Shown: positions 1 through 7,244, numbered from the stretch's first letter. The stretch is 13,127 bases of DNA from Desulfurobacterium sp. (GCA_003978805.1 QNYI01000152.1:1-13127), one strand, 5' to 3'. The notes: generated from the letters alone by a model not told the origin. Numbers and translations are program-made.

Positions 1-711
1 CACATATCCGACCTAAGGACAGCAAGGGATTCCCTCATTGAAAAGAAGATACTGCTGACCGAGGCAAAGGAGGAAGGGTTGACCGTCTCAGAGGAAGAGG
101 TAGATGAAGCGCTAAAGGACCTCATGAGGCGAGGAGGGTTTAAAAGTAAGGAAGACCTTGAGAACGCCCTTGAGAAAGAGGGACTAAGCTTAGAGGAGAT
201 AAAGGAGAAACTAAAGGAACAGCTGCTAATCGCTAAGCTCATAGCGAGGAAAGTTAAGCCGAAGGTTAAGGTCACGGACATTGACGTAGAAAAGGTGTGC
301 AGAAAAGAGAAGGCCTCCAGAGTTAGGGAGGTCTACTACATATTTACAAAAGATAAGAATAAAGCAGAGAAAGCTTTGGAAATCCTAAAGGCGGGAGTTC
401 CTTTTGAGAAGGTAGCCAAGGAGTACTCTGAAGACCCCATTACGGCAAAGAGGGGGGGATACCTTGGCCAAGTTAAAGAGGGAACTCTCATTAAGCCATT
501 GGACATAGCAGTCTTTACCACCGAACCGGGCAAGTTAAAGTTAGTCCAGACAAAGGAGGGTTACTTTATCCTTTACGTTAAGTCAGAGAAAAAGGGAGGC
601 TGTAACAGGGAAAAAGTAAGGCGGGAGCTCTACATGAAACGGTTTCAGGAAAGATTAAAAGCCTTTATCAACGAGCTCAAGAAGAAAGCCAGCGTGAAGG
701 TCTATATTTAA
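1..711 (+). CDS. SurA/PrsA-like periplasmic peptidyl-prolyl isomerase (5' end missing)
   Basis: The frame is open from base 1, so this is the last 236 residues of a longer gene and the internal TTG at 79 is not a start. The first ~100 residues are charged helical sequence like the chaperone core of SurA (SurA_N). Residues ~105-205 form a parvulin (PpiC) domain, recognisable from AKEYSEDP, the GGYLG turn and the closing GYFILYV strand. Family members fold outer-membrane or secreted proteins in the periplasm; the signal peptide would lie upstream of the window. In Gram-negative bacteria SurA hands unfolded porins to BamA, which is also encoded here, on the other strand at 7266-9866. The next gene starts 28 bases downstream with no terminator visible, so this gene probably belongs to the same transcript. 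SurA versus the PrsA/PpiD type cannot be settled without the N-terminus. Confidence 0.85.
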   Translation, partial: HISDLRTARDSLIEKKILLTEAKEEGLTVSEEEVDEALKDLMRRGGFKSKEDLENALEKEGLSLEEIKEKLKEQLLIAKLIARKVKPKVKVTDIDVEKVCRKEKASRVREVYYIFTKDKNKAEKALEILKAGVPFEKVAKEYSEDPITAKRGGYLGQVKEGTLIKPLDIAVFTTEPGKLKLVQTKEGYFILYVKSEKKGGCNREKVRRELYMKRFQERLKAFINELKKKASVKVYI

Positions 712-739
712 GGGTTCAAGAACTTCTTTCGGAGGTAAC

Positions 740-1399
740 TTGGTAGTAGTCAAGCTGAAGGCCTTTGAGGAGATTGTCAGCAAGCTGAAGGGTTTCAGGA
801 AAATCTTCATCCTCGGCTGTGAACTGGGTTCAGGAAGGTGCAAGAACGGAGGGCTAAAGGAAGCCTTAGAGCTATCCGAGAGGTTAAAGGGATTAGGGTT
901 TAACGTAGTGGGAGTAAAGAGCCCCGGAGGAACGTGCATCCTTGAGAGGATAGACGGAAGAGAGAGGAGCCTGCTAAAGGAGGCAAAAACTAAGGGTTCA
1001 GAGGTTATAGTATCCTTAGCCTGCGGTGCCGGGACTCAGCTGATAGCAGAGAACGTAGACGTTCCCGTAATAACGGGCGTTACCACCCTCTTCATAGGGG
1101 CGGAGAGGGAAGGAAGAATCTTTAACGAGTACTGCATAGCTTGCGGAGACTGCATCATTTCCGATACAGGGGGAATATGCCCCGTAGCCCGCTGTCCCAA
1201 ATCCCTCGTAAACGGCCCCTGCGGTGGCGCTATTGAAGGACAGTGTGAGGTTGACAAAGAAATTCCCTGCATCTGGTACAAAATTGCCGAGAGGATGAAA
1301 AAGTTAGGAGCGTTCAAAAGCCTCTGTGAAAGCGCTCCCTTCAAGGACTACAGGAAGTCTGTCTACCCGAGAAGGCTGATACTGGAGGAAAAGTCTTGA
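740..1399 (+). CDS. metV: MetV-type iron-sulfur/zinc subunit of methylene-tetrahydrofolate reductase
   Basis: This 219-residue, Cys-rich protein matches the family annotated as 'methylene-tetrahydrofolate reductase C-terminal', called MetV in acetogens. There MetV pairs with MetF and passes electrons to its flavin in place of direct NAD(P)H use. Cysteines at 27, 34, 66 and 95 sit on the first half. A second group, C132/C135/C138 (YCIACGDC), C147, C152, C161, C169 and C177, includes the family signature NGPCGG...GQC...PCIW. The start is TTG at 740, three bases after a strong GGAGGT (731-736); no ATG or GTG is better placed. The stop overlaps the TTG of metF, as expected for subunits made together. 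No RnfC2 or Hdr-like partner is encoded nearby, so the electron donor is unknown. The family call is confident; the cluster content is inferred from the cysteine pattern. Confidence 0.85.
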   Translation: MVVVKLKAFEEIVSKLKGFRKIFILGCELGSGRCKNGGLKEALELSERLKGLGFNVVGVKSPGGTCILERIDGRERSLLKEAKTKGSEVIVSLACGAGTQLIAENVDVPVITGVTTLFIGAEREGRIFNEYCIACGDCIISDTGGICPVARCPKSLVNGPCGGAIEGQCEVDKEIPCIWYKIAERMKKLGAFKSLCESAPFKDYRKSVYPRRLILEEKS

Positions 1400-2283
1400 C
1401 GTTCGGCGAGAAGCTGAAGGCCGGGAAGTTCCTGATAACGGCGGAAGTAGCTCCCCCGAGGGGGACGGAGTGGAAGGACGTCGTAAGGGGAATAGAACCT
1501 CTAAAGGGAAAGGTGGACGCCTTCAACGTTACCGACTGTCAGAGGTCAATGGTCAGGATGTCCCCCTTGGCCATGTCAAAGCTACTCCTTGACAGCGGTT
1601 TTGACCCGATACTGCAGCTTACCTGCAGGGACAGGAACAGAATAGCCCTCCAAGCAGACCTTTTAGGTGCAGCCGCCCTCGGTATCAGGAACATCTGCCT
1701 TATGACCGGAGACTTCACAACCCTTGGAGACCAGAAAGATGCCAAGCCCGTCTTTGACTTAGACTCTGTTCAGCTGATAGAGACGGCTACAAGGTTAACC
1801 GAAGGATACCTACTAAACGGCAAGGAGCTCAAGGGAGCTCCCCGCTTCTGTATAGGCGCAGTATTCAACCCCTTTGCAGGTCCCTTTGAGCTCCAAGTTA
1901 TGAAACTTGAGAAAAAGATTAAAGCGGGAGCTCTATTCGTCCAGACCCAGCCTATCTACGACGCAAGGATTGCAGAAGAGGTTAACGACCTCGTTTGCGA
2001 GCTCGGAGCCGTTCCCATCATAGGCCTACTCCCAATTAAGAGCTTGAAGATGGCCAACTTCATGAAAAAGTTAAACCCCACTTCTGTCCCCGACTCGCTA
2101 ATAGAAGGACTTGAAAGGTCTGAGAACCCGGCAAAGTACGGATGGGACTACACAATAGACTTGGCCCACGCCATCGCAGAGTTCGGGAAGGGAATCCACT
2201 TTATGCTCGTCGGGAAGACGGAAGAGCTCGCCTCCTTTATAGACTACTTGAAGAACCACAAAAAGTACAACCACAAGTTTTAA
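1396..2283 (+). CDS. metF: 5,10-methylenetetrahydrofolate reductase, catalytic FAD subunit
   Basis: This 295-residue TIM-barrel flavoprotein reduces 5,10-methylene-THF to 5-methyl-THF, which feeds methionine synthesis and, where present, the methyl branch of the Wood-Ljungdahl pathway. AEVAPPRG near the N-terminus carries the conserved active-site Glu (E17, aligned by motif with E. coli E28). NICLMTGDF at 99-107 supplies the conserved Asp (D106), followed by the LGD...VFDLDSVQL stretch typical of anaerobe-type MetF. The length is that of a bare catalytic domain with no regulatory extension. It starts at TTG 1396 inside the metV stop (TTGA), behind GGAGG at 1384-1388. The pairing with metV points to the anaerobic MetVF form rather than the NADH-dependent E. 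coli form. Whether it serves carbon fixation or only methionine supply cannot be decided from this window. Confidence 0.92.
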   Translation: MTFGEKLKAGKFLITAEVAPPRGTEWKDVVRGIEPLKGKVDAFNVTDCQRSMVRMSPLAMSKLLLDSGFDPILQLTCRDRNRIALQADLLGAAALGIRNICLMTGDFTTLGDQKDAKPVFDLDSVQLIETATRLTEGYLLNGKELKGAPRFCIGAVFNPFAGPFELQVMKLEKKIKAGALFVQTQPIYDARIAEEVNDLVCELGAVPIIGLLPIKSLKMANFMKKLNPTSVPDSLIEGLERSENPAKYGWDYTIDLAHAIAEFGKGIHFMLVGKTEELASFIDYLKNHKKYNHKF

Positions 2284-2298
2284 GGGAGGTAAAGCTTT

Positions 2299-2985
2299 AT
2301 GAACGACCTACCGGTGCACGTCGGCATAATAATGGACGGGAACGGTAGGTGGGCAAAGAGGAGAGGACTTCCGAGGATTGAAGGCCACAGGAAGGGAGCT
2401 GAGGTAACAGAAAGGATAGTTATAGCCGCGAGCAGGCTCGGCATAAAGTACCTTTCCCTGTATGCCTTCTCAACAGAGAACTGGAAGAGGCCTAAGGAGG
2501 AGGTTGAGTTCCTGTTCAACCTCATGTACGAGTACGTAAAGAGTAAGCTTCAGCTCTTCCTTGACAACAACGTAAGCTTTAGGGCAATGGGAAGGCTCCA
2601 TCAACTTCCCCGGTACCTTCAGGAAGGCTTCAAGGAAATAGAGGAGGAAACCGCCCACTGCACCGGCATGACGGCCGTCTTTGCAGTCAACTACGGCGGA
2701 AGGCAGGAGATTATTGACGCAGTTAATAGAGCTCTAAAGGCTGGGGAAAAGACCATAGACGAGGAAGTTATAAGGAAGTACCTGTACATCCCGGAGCTCC
2801 CCGACCTTGATCTACTCATAAGGACGAGCGGAGAGCTCCGCATCTCCAACTTCCTCCTCTGGCAGTCGGCCTACACGGAACTATGGTTCACTAAAACCCT
2901 ATGGCCAGACTTTACCGAGGAAGAGTTCCTCTCTGCGATTGAGGACTACAAGAAGAGAGAACGCAGGTTCGGCGGTCTAAAATGA
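2299..2985 (+). CDS. uppS: Undecaprenyl diphosphate synthase (cis-prenyltransferase)
   Basis: UppS extends farnesyl diphosphate with isopentenyl diphosphate in cis to make the C55 carrier lipid for peptidoglycan and other surface polymers. The sequence has the family hallmarks: HVGIIMDGNGRW at 7-18 with catalytic D13, the GHRKGAE helix, YAFSTENWKRP, and the C-terminal block RTSGE.R.SNFLLWQ from about residue 175. At 228 residues it is slightly shorter than the E. coli enzyme (~250) but complete at both ends. The start ATG at 2299 follows GGGAGGT at 2284-2290. Its stop overlaps the cdsA start (ATGA, 2982-2985); uppS-cdsA is a widespread conserved gene pair. The product is a soluble or peripheral membrane homodimer in the family. 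Confidence 0.95.
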   Translation: MNDLPVHVGIIMDGNGRWAKRRGLPRIEGHRKGAEVTERIVIAASRLGIKYLSLYAFSTENWKRPKEEVEFLFNLMYEYVKSKLQLFLDNNVSFRAMGRLHQLPRYLQEGFKEIEEETAHCTGMTAVFAVNYGGRQEIIDAVNRALKAGEKTIDEEVIRKYLYIPELPDLDLLIRTSGELRISNFLLWQSAYTELWFTKTLWPDFTEEEFLSAIEDYKKRERRFGGLK

Positions 2986-3734
2986 GAGAAAGGCTCTTAG
3001 GCGCGTTGCTCGTTGTAACCTACGCCTTTACCATGGTCTTAGCCCCCAAGAACTTCTACATCTCCTTAGTTTACCTCCTCGGTATCGGAATGGTGGCAGA
3101 GCTCTTCACAATGTCCAGAATGGAGAGCGCAAAAACGTCAGCGACGGTCATCTTCTCAATCCTATACTTTGCAGGGATACACATCCCCTACGTCTCCTTC
3201 CTCATCCCCTCGGCGGGAATCCTCTTCCTATTTGGCTACTTTATACTGGTAGAAGGAAAAGTTCCGGAGAGCTTCCTGATAACAGCCGGCTTCTTTATCT
3301 ACCTAACTGTAGGCGTCATCTCCATAGGCAAGCTATCCAAAGAGTTCTTCATCCTCCTACTCAGTATCGTATGGTCGGTTGACACCTTTGCCTACTTAGT
3401 TGGTAAATACTTCGGCAGGCATAAGCTAATTCCCGAAATCAGCCCTAAGAAGACGGTTGAAGGAGCTATAGGGGGAAGCTTGGGAGGTGTAATAACGGGA
3501 AGCCTCATCGGAAACCACTTGGGAGTTATAGACTTCTCCCTTACTACACTCTTCATCCTTGCATCCTTAGCCGTTATCTCCCAAATTGGAGACCTGCTTG
3601 AAAGCTTCATAAAGAGAGCCTTCGGCCTCAAGGACTCCGGCAACCTAATTCCCGGACACGGGGGACTCCTTGACAGGCTGGACAGCAGTTTGGCCGTTGC
3701 TCCATTTTTAGTAATCATCGGAGGTCTACAGTGA
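2982..3734 (+). CDS. cdsA: Phosphatidate cytidylyltransferase (CDP-diglyceride synthase)
   Basis: CdsA makes CDP-diacylglycerol from phosphatidic acid and CTP, the precursor of the anionic and amino phospholipids. The protein is 250 residues with about seven or eight hydrophobic segments. The C-terminal signature at roughly 201-235 is intact (GDLLES, KR, KDSGN.IPGHGG and LDR.DS); its acidic and polar residues bind the metal and CTP. An upstream SVDTFAY also matches the family. The ATG overlaps the uppS stop (ATGA), and the last codons carry the GGAGGT that serves hypE. In many bacteria dxr or rseP follows cdsA, whereas here hydrogenase maturation genes follow directly, which is a lineage-specific arrangement. 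Confidence 0.94.
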   Translation: MRERLLGALLVVTYAFTMVLAPKNFYISLVYLLGIGMVAELFTMSRMESAKTSATVIFSILYFAGIHIPYVSFLIPSAGILFLFGYFILVEGKVPESFLITAGFFIYLTVGVISIGKLSKEFFILLLSIVWSVDTFAYLVGKYFGRHKLIPEISPKKTVEGAIGGSLGGVITGSLIGNHLGVIDFSLTTLFILASLAVISQIGDLLESFIKRAFGLKDSGNLIPGHGGLLDRLDSSLAVAPFLVIIGGLQ

Positions 3735-4720
3735 AGGTAGAGATAGGGCACGGCAGTGGCGGAAAGCTCACCCGGGAGCTCATAGAGAAAGTCTTCCTAA
3801 AGCACTTTAACGCTCCCGAGCTAAAACCCCTGCAGGACTCTTCATACGTCCCCGTAAACCACAAAAAAATAGCCATAACTACGGACTCCTACGTCATAAG
3901 ACCTCGCTTCTTCCCGGGAGGAGACATCGGAAAACTGAGTATCTGCGGTACTGTTAACGACTTAACTGTAAGCGGTGCAGTGCCAAAGTACATATCCGTC
4001 GGCTTTATACTTGAGGAGGGACTTCCCTTAGAGGAACTTGAAAAAATCGTAGAGAGCATGGCAAAGACGGCGAAGGAGGCGGGAGTAAAAGTAGTCACCG
4101 GAGATACAAAAGTCGTTGAAAAGGGTAGGTGCGACGGGGTGTACATAAATACAACGGGAGTCGGAGAAGTTGTAAGGGAGCTCTCTCCCCTTAGTTCAGA
4201 GCCGGGAGACGTCGTAATAGTAAGCGGTTACGTGGGAGACCACGGAACGGCCATCTCTTTAGCCCGGGAAGCGTTTGAAATAGAAACGCAAGTTAAGAGC
4301 GACTGCGCTCCCTTAAACTCCCTACTCCTACCGCTACTGGAAGTAGAAGGTCTTCGCTGGATGAGGGACCCGACGAGGGGAGGAGTTGCAACCACGCTGA
4401 TAGAGTTCTCTGAGAGCTCTGAGTTGGGGGTAAGGCTATACGAGGAGAAGATACCGATAAGGGAAGAAGTTCAGTTTATCTCCGAGATGATAGGCTACGA
4501 CCCGCTGTACCTTGCAAACGAGGGAAAGGCGGTAATAGTCGTAAGTAGCAAAGACGCCGAAAGAGCCCTTGAAATCTTAAAGTCCCACCCCTTAGGTAAG
4601 GATGCAAGGATAATAGGCGAGGTAACCGAGGATTTTAAAGGCGTAAGACTAATAACGAAAATAGGCGGAGAACGCAGGCTGGAGCTCCTTGAAGAAGACC
4701 CCCTTCCGAGGATCTGCTAA
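3731..4720 (+). CDS. hypE: Hydrogenase maturation factor HypE (carbamoyl dehydratase)
   Basis: HypE accepts a carbamoyl group from HypF on its C-terminal cysteine and dehydrates it with ATP to a thiocyanate, the source of the CN ligands on the NiFe-hydrogenase iron. The 329 residues begin with the GHGSGGK motif (6-12) and belong to the PurM/AIR-synthetase-like ATP-binding fold; TTDSYVI, VNDL and TGDTKVV are recognisable. The protein ends in DPLPRIC, so the reactive C329 is the last residue as in functional HypE. The start is GTG 3731, overlapping the cdsA stop (GTGA), five bases after GGAGGT (3720-3725). HypD, its partner in cyanide transfer, lies one gene downstream. HypF, HypC, HypA and HypB are not in the window. 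Confidence 0.96.
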   Translation: MKVEIGHGSGGKLTRELIEKVFLKHFNAPELKPLQDSSYVPVNHKKIAITTDSYVIRPRFFPGGDIGKLSICGTVNDLTVSGAVPKYISVGFILEEGLPLEELEKIVESMAKTAKEAGVKVVTGDTKVVEKGRCDGVYINTTGVGEVVRELSPLSSEPGDVVIVSGYVGDHGTAISLAREAFEIETQVKSDCAPLNSLLLPLLEVEGLRWMRDPTRGGVATTLIEFSESSELGVRLYEEKIPIREEVQFISEMIGYDPLYLANEGKAVIVVSSKDAERALEILKSHPLGKDARIIGEVTEDFKGVRLITKIGGERRLELLEEDPLPRIC

Positions 4721-5482
4721 ATGGGACTTTACGGGGAACTTCTCATCGTTGTTCTCTCCTACCTCCTCATCTTAGCCGTAACTCTGCTTGACAGGAAGTT
4801 TGAGATAGGCCTCTGGAGAGAGCTCCTTACCTCCTCCTTCCTCTCTCTTTTCCAGCTCATAGGAATAGGCTTTGTAATCCTCTTCCTACTTAAACTTAAG
4901 CTAAAAGCTGTTTACCCTGCCTTTATCCTCCTTTTCTACGTAAACGCCGCAATCATCTCAAGCAGGAGGTTTAACTTTAAAGGGTACAAGAAAAAAACCG
5001 GCTTCTTGGTATCCTTCATATCCATCTCCTCGGTCTCCTCTGTATCCTTACTCTTCCTATTCTTGGGAGGAGTCCTTAAAGTGGAGGCAAACAGCACCAT
5101 ACCCTTAGCCGGAATAGTTACAGCAGCCGGAATGAGGAGTCTCTCCTTAGCATTTAAGTACTTTGCAACAAGGCTAAAGGACTTAGAAGACATAGTAGTA
5201 GGAATGGCCGCCTTGGGAGCTTCTGACATCCAGATATTCAAGTTCATCTTCAGGGAACTCATAAACGACGTAACGATTCCCGTAAGGGACATGCTACGCT
5301 CAGCAGGTATAGTTCACATACCGGGAGTGATGGTAGGACTCCTCTTAGCCGGAACTCTACCTTTGAAGGCTGCAGTAGTTCAGTTCGCCATTCTTGCTAC
5401 AATGATATTCCAGTTCTTCTTTGTGCCGAGCTTAGCCCTCTTTACGCTGGTCGCAACAGAAGGGTTAAAGGTTGAAAAGTAG
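4721..5482 (+). CDS. fetB: FetB/YbbM-family ABC transporter permease
   Basis: This 253-residue polytopic membrane protein belongs to the UPF0014 (YbbM/FetB) family, with about seven hydrophobic segments. Family landmarks are the early WRELL...FQLIGIGF region, the middle stretch ending in IPLAGIVTAAGMRSLSLA, and the conserved coupling region IPVRDMLRSAGIVHIPGVMVGLLLAG. In E. coli FetB works with the ATPase FetA and has been linked to iron export and oxidative-stress resistance. No ATPase gene is adjacent here, so a partner must be encoded elsewhere. The ATG follows the hypE stop without a single intervening base; GAGGA within the end of hypE is the likely ribosome site. Its position between hypE and hypD suggests a role in metal balance for hydrogenase assembly, but that is inference and the substrate is unknown. 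Confidence 0.85.
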   Translation: MGLYGELLIVVLSYLLILAVTLLDRKFEIGLWRELLTSSFLSLFQLIGIGFVILFLLKLKLKAVYPAFILLFYVNAAIISSRRFNFKGYKKKTGFLVSFISISSVSSVSLLFLFLGGVLKVEANSTIPLAGIVTAAGMRSLSLAFKYFATRLKDLEDIVVGMAALGASDIQIFKFIFRELINDVTIPVRDMLRSAGIVHIPGVMVGLLLAGTLPLKAAVVQFAILATMIFQFFFVPSLALFTLVATEGLKVEK

Positions 5483-5496
5483 GAGCGGAGGAGAGA

Positions 5497-6549
5497 GTGA
5501 GAGGAAGGGTGAAAGAGCTCCTTGACGCTATCTACAAGCTCGCACCAAAGGACAGGAAAGTAAAGATTATGAACGTCTGTGGCTCACACGAGCATACAAT
5601 AACCGTAAGCGGTATGCGCGCACTGATGCCGAAAAACGTAGAGCTCGTTCCGGGCCCGGGCTGTCCGGTGTGCGTATGCTCCGAAAGCGACATCATAAAC
5701 GCCATCAACCTTTCCAGAAGGAGCGACACCATCCTCGTAACCTACGGTGACATGTTGAGGGTTCCCACGAAAATCGGCTCAATAAGAAGCAACGGCGGGA
5801 ACTACAGGATGGTCTCCGCTCCCCACGAGGTTCTAAAAATAGCCAAGGAAAACCCCGATAAAAACGTCGTCTTCTTCTCCATAGGCTTTGAAACGACAAC
5901 GGCTCCCACCGCCGCACTAATAGAGATGGGACTACCTAAGAACGTTTACATACTAACCTCTCAGAAACTAACTCCGGAAATAATGGAAGTCCTCGTCAAA
6001 GATTCAGAAGTCGGCGTTGACGCCTTCGTAGCTCCGGGACACGTATCGGCAATTGTCGGGGCAAACGCTTGGAGGGTATTCCCAGAAAAGTACGGTATCC
6101 CCACGGTTGTAGCAGGCTTTGAACCGGAAAACCTACTCTTAGCAATCCTCAAGATACTTGTTCAGCTCAAAGAAAAGAGGGCAGAACTTGAAAACGTCTA
6201 CAGGGGGGTTGTTAAACCGGAAGGGAACAGGAGAGCCCAAGAACTGATGTATAAGTACTTTAAAAAGGCAACGGTAAACTGGAGAGGGATAGGGAGAATA
6301 CCTGAGTCAGGCCTTGAACTAAAGGACGAGTATTCCCACATTGACGCAAAGAAAGTATTCAGTCTTCCCGAAATTGAAGAAGAGAAAGTCCCCGGCTGCA
6401 TCTGCGATAGGATAGTCCTCGGAAAAGCGTACCCGAAGGACTGTAAACTCTTCGGAACGGCCTGCACACCTTCAAGGCCAAAAGGTCCTTGTATGGTCTC
6501 GGCAGAAGGAGCCTGTAACATTTGGTATAAGTATAGGAAACATCTATAA
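5497..6549 (+). CDS. hypD: Hydrogenase maturation factor HypD (iron-sulfur scaffold)
   Basis: HypD, with HypC, is the scaffold on which Fe(CN)2CO is built for NiFe-hydrogenases; it carries a [4Fe-4S] cluster and receives cyanide from HypE. The 350 residues contain the key motifs: CGSHEHTI with C28, PGPGCPVC with C56 and C59 (by motif the counterparts of the essential E. coli cysteines), SIGFETT, and a Cys-rich C-terminal block with C301, C303, C316, C323, C332 and C340. The start is GTG 5497 behind a purine-rich CGGAGGAG; no better start is in frame near the conserved region. The preceding gap is 14 bases, so it is cotranscribed with fetB. A short inverted repeat overlaps its stop codon, and the run of rightward genes ends here before the peroxiredoxin promoter. 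Confidence 0.96.
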   Translation: MRGRVKELLDAIYKLAPKDRKVKIMNVCGSHEHTITVSGMRALMPKNVELVPGPGCPVCVCSESDIINAINLSRRSDTILVTYGDMLRVPTKIGSIRSNGGNYRMVSAPHEVLKIAKENPDKNVVFFSIGFETTTAPTAALIEMGLPKNVYILTSQKLTPEIMEVLVKDSEVGVDAFVAPGHVSAIVGANAWRVFPEKYGIPTVVAGFEPENLLLAILKILVQLKEKRAELENVYRGVVKPEGNRRAQELMYKYFKKATVNWRGIGRIPESGLELKDEYSHIDAKKVFSLPEIEEEKVPGCICDRIVLGKAYPKDCKLFGTACTPSRPKGPCMVSAEGACNIWYKYRKHL

Positions 6550-6561
6550 ATCCAATAGATG
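6541..6561 (+). terminator. Weak hairpin overlapping the hypD stop
   Basis: CATCTAT (6541-6547) and ATAGATG (6555-6561) are perfect 7-base inverted repeats around a 7-base loop. The repeat begins in the last codons of hypD. No T-tract follows and the stem is AT-rich, so it is a poor intrinsic terminator in a thermophile. It may only slow 3' decay, or occur by chance. Confidence 0.25.
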
Positions 6562-6569
6562 CAAGGTAG

Positions 6570-6598
6570 TTGCAACAAATAATAAGAAGCATTATTAT
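6570..6598 (+). promoter_or_regulatory. Sigma-70-type promoter of the peroxiredoxin gene
   Basis: TTGCAA (6570-6575) and TATTAT (6593-6598) are separated by exactly 17 bases, matching the -35 and -10 consensus at 4 of 6 and 5 of 6 positions. The expected transcript start near 6605 leaves a short leader containing AGGAGGAG just ahead of the ATG at 6635. This is the only convincing promoter seen between genes of the rightward run. Confidence 0.6.
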
Positions 6599-6599
6599 T
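6578..6599. promoter_or_regulatory. Operator-like palindrome over the peroxiredoxin -10 region
   Basis: AATAATAA (6578-6585) and TTATTATT (6592-6599) are perfect 8-base inverted repeats with a 6-base spacer (GAAGCA). They cover the promoter spacer and the -10 hexamer, where a bound repressor would block RNA polymerase. AT-rich palindromes of this kind are typical of Fur/PerR-family boxes, and the regulated gene removes peroxide, so a PerR-like repressor is a reasonable inference. No regulator gene is present in the window. Confidence 0.45.
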
Positions 6600-6634
6600 A
6601 AGACAGCAAAAATAAAACATCAAAGGAGGAGAGA

Positions 6635-7240
6635 ATGGCTCTCGTAGGACAAAAAGCTCCTGATTTCTGTCTCAACGCTTACGATCCCATCAAAAAGGAG
6701 TACACAACCGTTAAACTCTCCGACTACGCAGGAAAGTTCCTCGTTCTCTGCTTCTACCCGGCAGACTTCACTTTTGTCTGTCCTACAGAAATCGCCGCTG
6801 TAAACGCAAAAATTGACGAGATTAGAGCTCTCGGAGCCGACGTTCTCGCCGTTTCAACAGACACCCACTTTAGCCACCAGCTCTTCTGTGAAGTTGAACC
6901 CCTCCTCAAAGACCTCAAGTTCCCCCTTGCAGCAGATCCAACCGGTGAAACTGCCAAGAAGTACGGTGTCTACATTGAGGAAGCAGGCCTTGCAAGAAGG
7001 GGTAGGTTCATAATCAACCCCGACGGTGTTATTGTTGCAGAAGAGGTTCTCAACCCGCCAGTTGGAAGGAACGTTAACGAGCTCCTCAGACAGCTCGCAG
7101 CTTGGAAGTACGTCTACGAGAATCCAAACGAGGTTTGCCCGGCCAACTGGAGACCCGGTAAGAAGACCCTTAAGCCCGGACCGGACATTGCCGGTAAGGT
7201 CGGAACAGTTATTACAATTGACGAGATCCTCGCCGAGTAA
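6635..7240 (+). CDS. Typical 2-Cys peroxiredoxin (Prx1/AhpC type)
   Basis: This thiol peroxidase reduces H2O2, organic peroxides and probably peroxynitrite in the cytoplasm. At 201 residues it has the standard length. The peroxidatic cysteine is C49 in FTFVCPTE, preceded by FYPADF, and the conserved Arg lies in RRGRFIINPDG (R121/R122). The resolving cysteine is C168 in EVCPANW, near the C-terminus as in typical 2-Cys enzymes. Extra cysteines at 12, 39 and 85 are not part of the standard mechanism. The ATG follows AGGAGGAG closely. It has its own promoter with an overlapping palindrome, and a hairpin follows the stop, so it is probably a single-gene transcript. Its electron donor (AhpF, thioredoxin or a rubredoxin-type protein) is not encoded nearby. 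The symbols ahpC, prx and tsaA are all used for this type. Confidence 0.95.
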   Translation: MALVGQKAPDFCLNAYDPIKKEYTTVKLSDYAGKFLVLCFYPADFTFVCPTEIAAVNAKIDEIRALGADVLAVSTDTHFSHQLFCEVEPLLKDLKFPLAADPTGETAKKYGVYIEEAGLARRGRFIINPDGVIVAEEVLNPPVGRNVNELLRQLAAWKYVYENPNEVCPANWRPGKKTLKPGPDIAGKVGTVITIDEILAE

Positions 7241-7244
7241 TTCC

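Noticed and set aside
79..711. TTG at 79 as the start of the SurA-like gene
   Set aside because: The frame continues open to base 1 with sequence that fits the SurA N-terminal helices (RDSLIEKKILLTEAKEEG), so the gene is cut by the window edge.
715..730. Small palindrome AAGAA-C-TTCTT between the SurA-like gene and metV
   Set aside because: Arms of five AT-rich bases with a one-base centre are expected by chance, and no T-tract or promoter is associated.
2000..5600. Many GAGCTC hexamers spread through the rightward genes
   Set aside because: They arise from Glu-Leu codon pairs (GAG CTC) under the local codon bias, not from a repeat family or regulatory site.
6198..6623. Minus-strand open frame of 141 codons opposite the end of hypD and across the intergenic promoter
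   Set aside because: It is antisense to conserved HypD sequence, shows no family similarity, and its start lies in the AT-rich promoter region.
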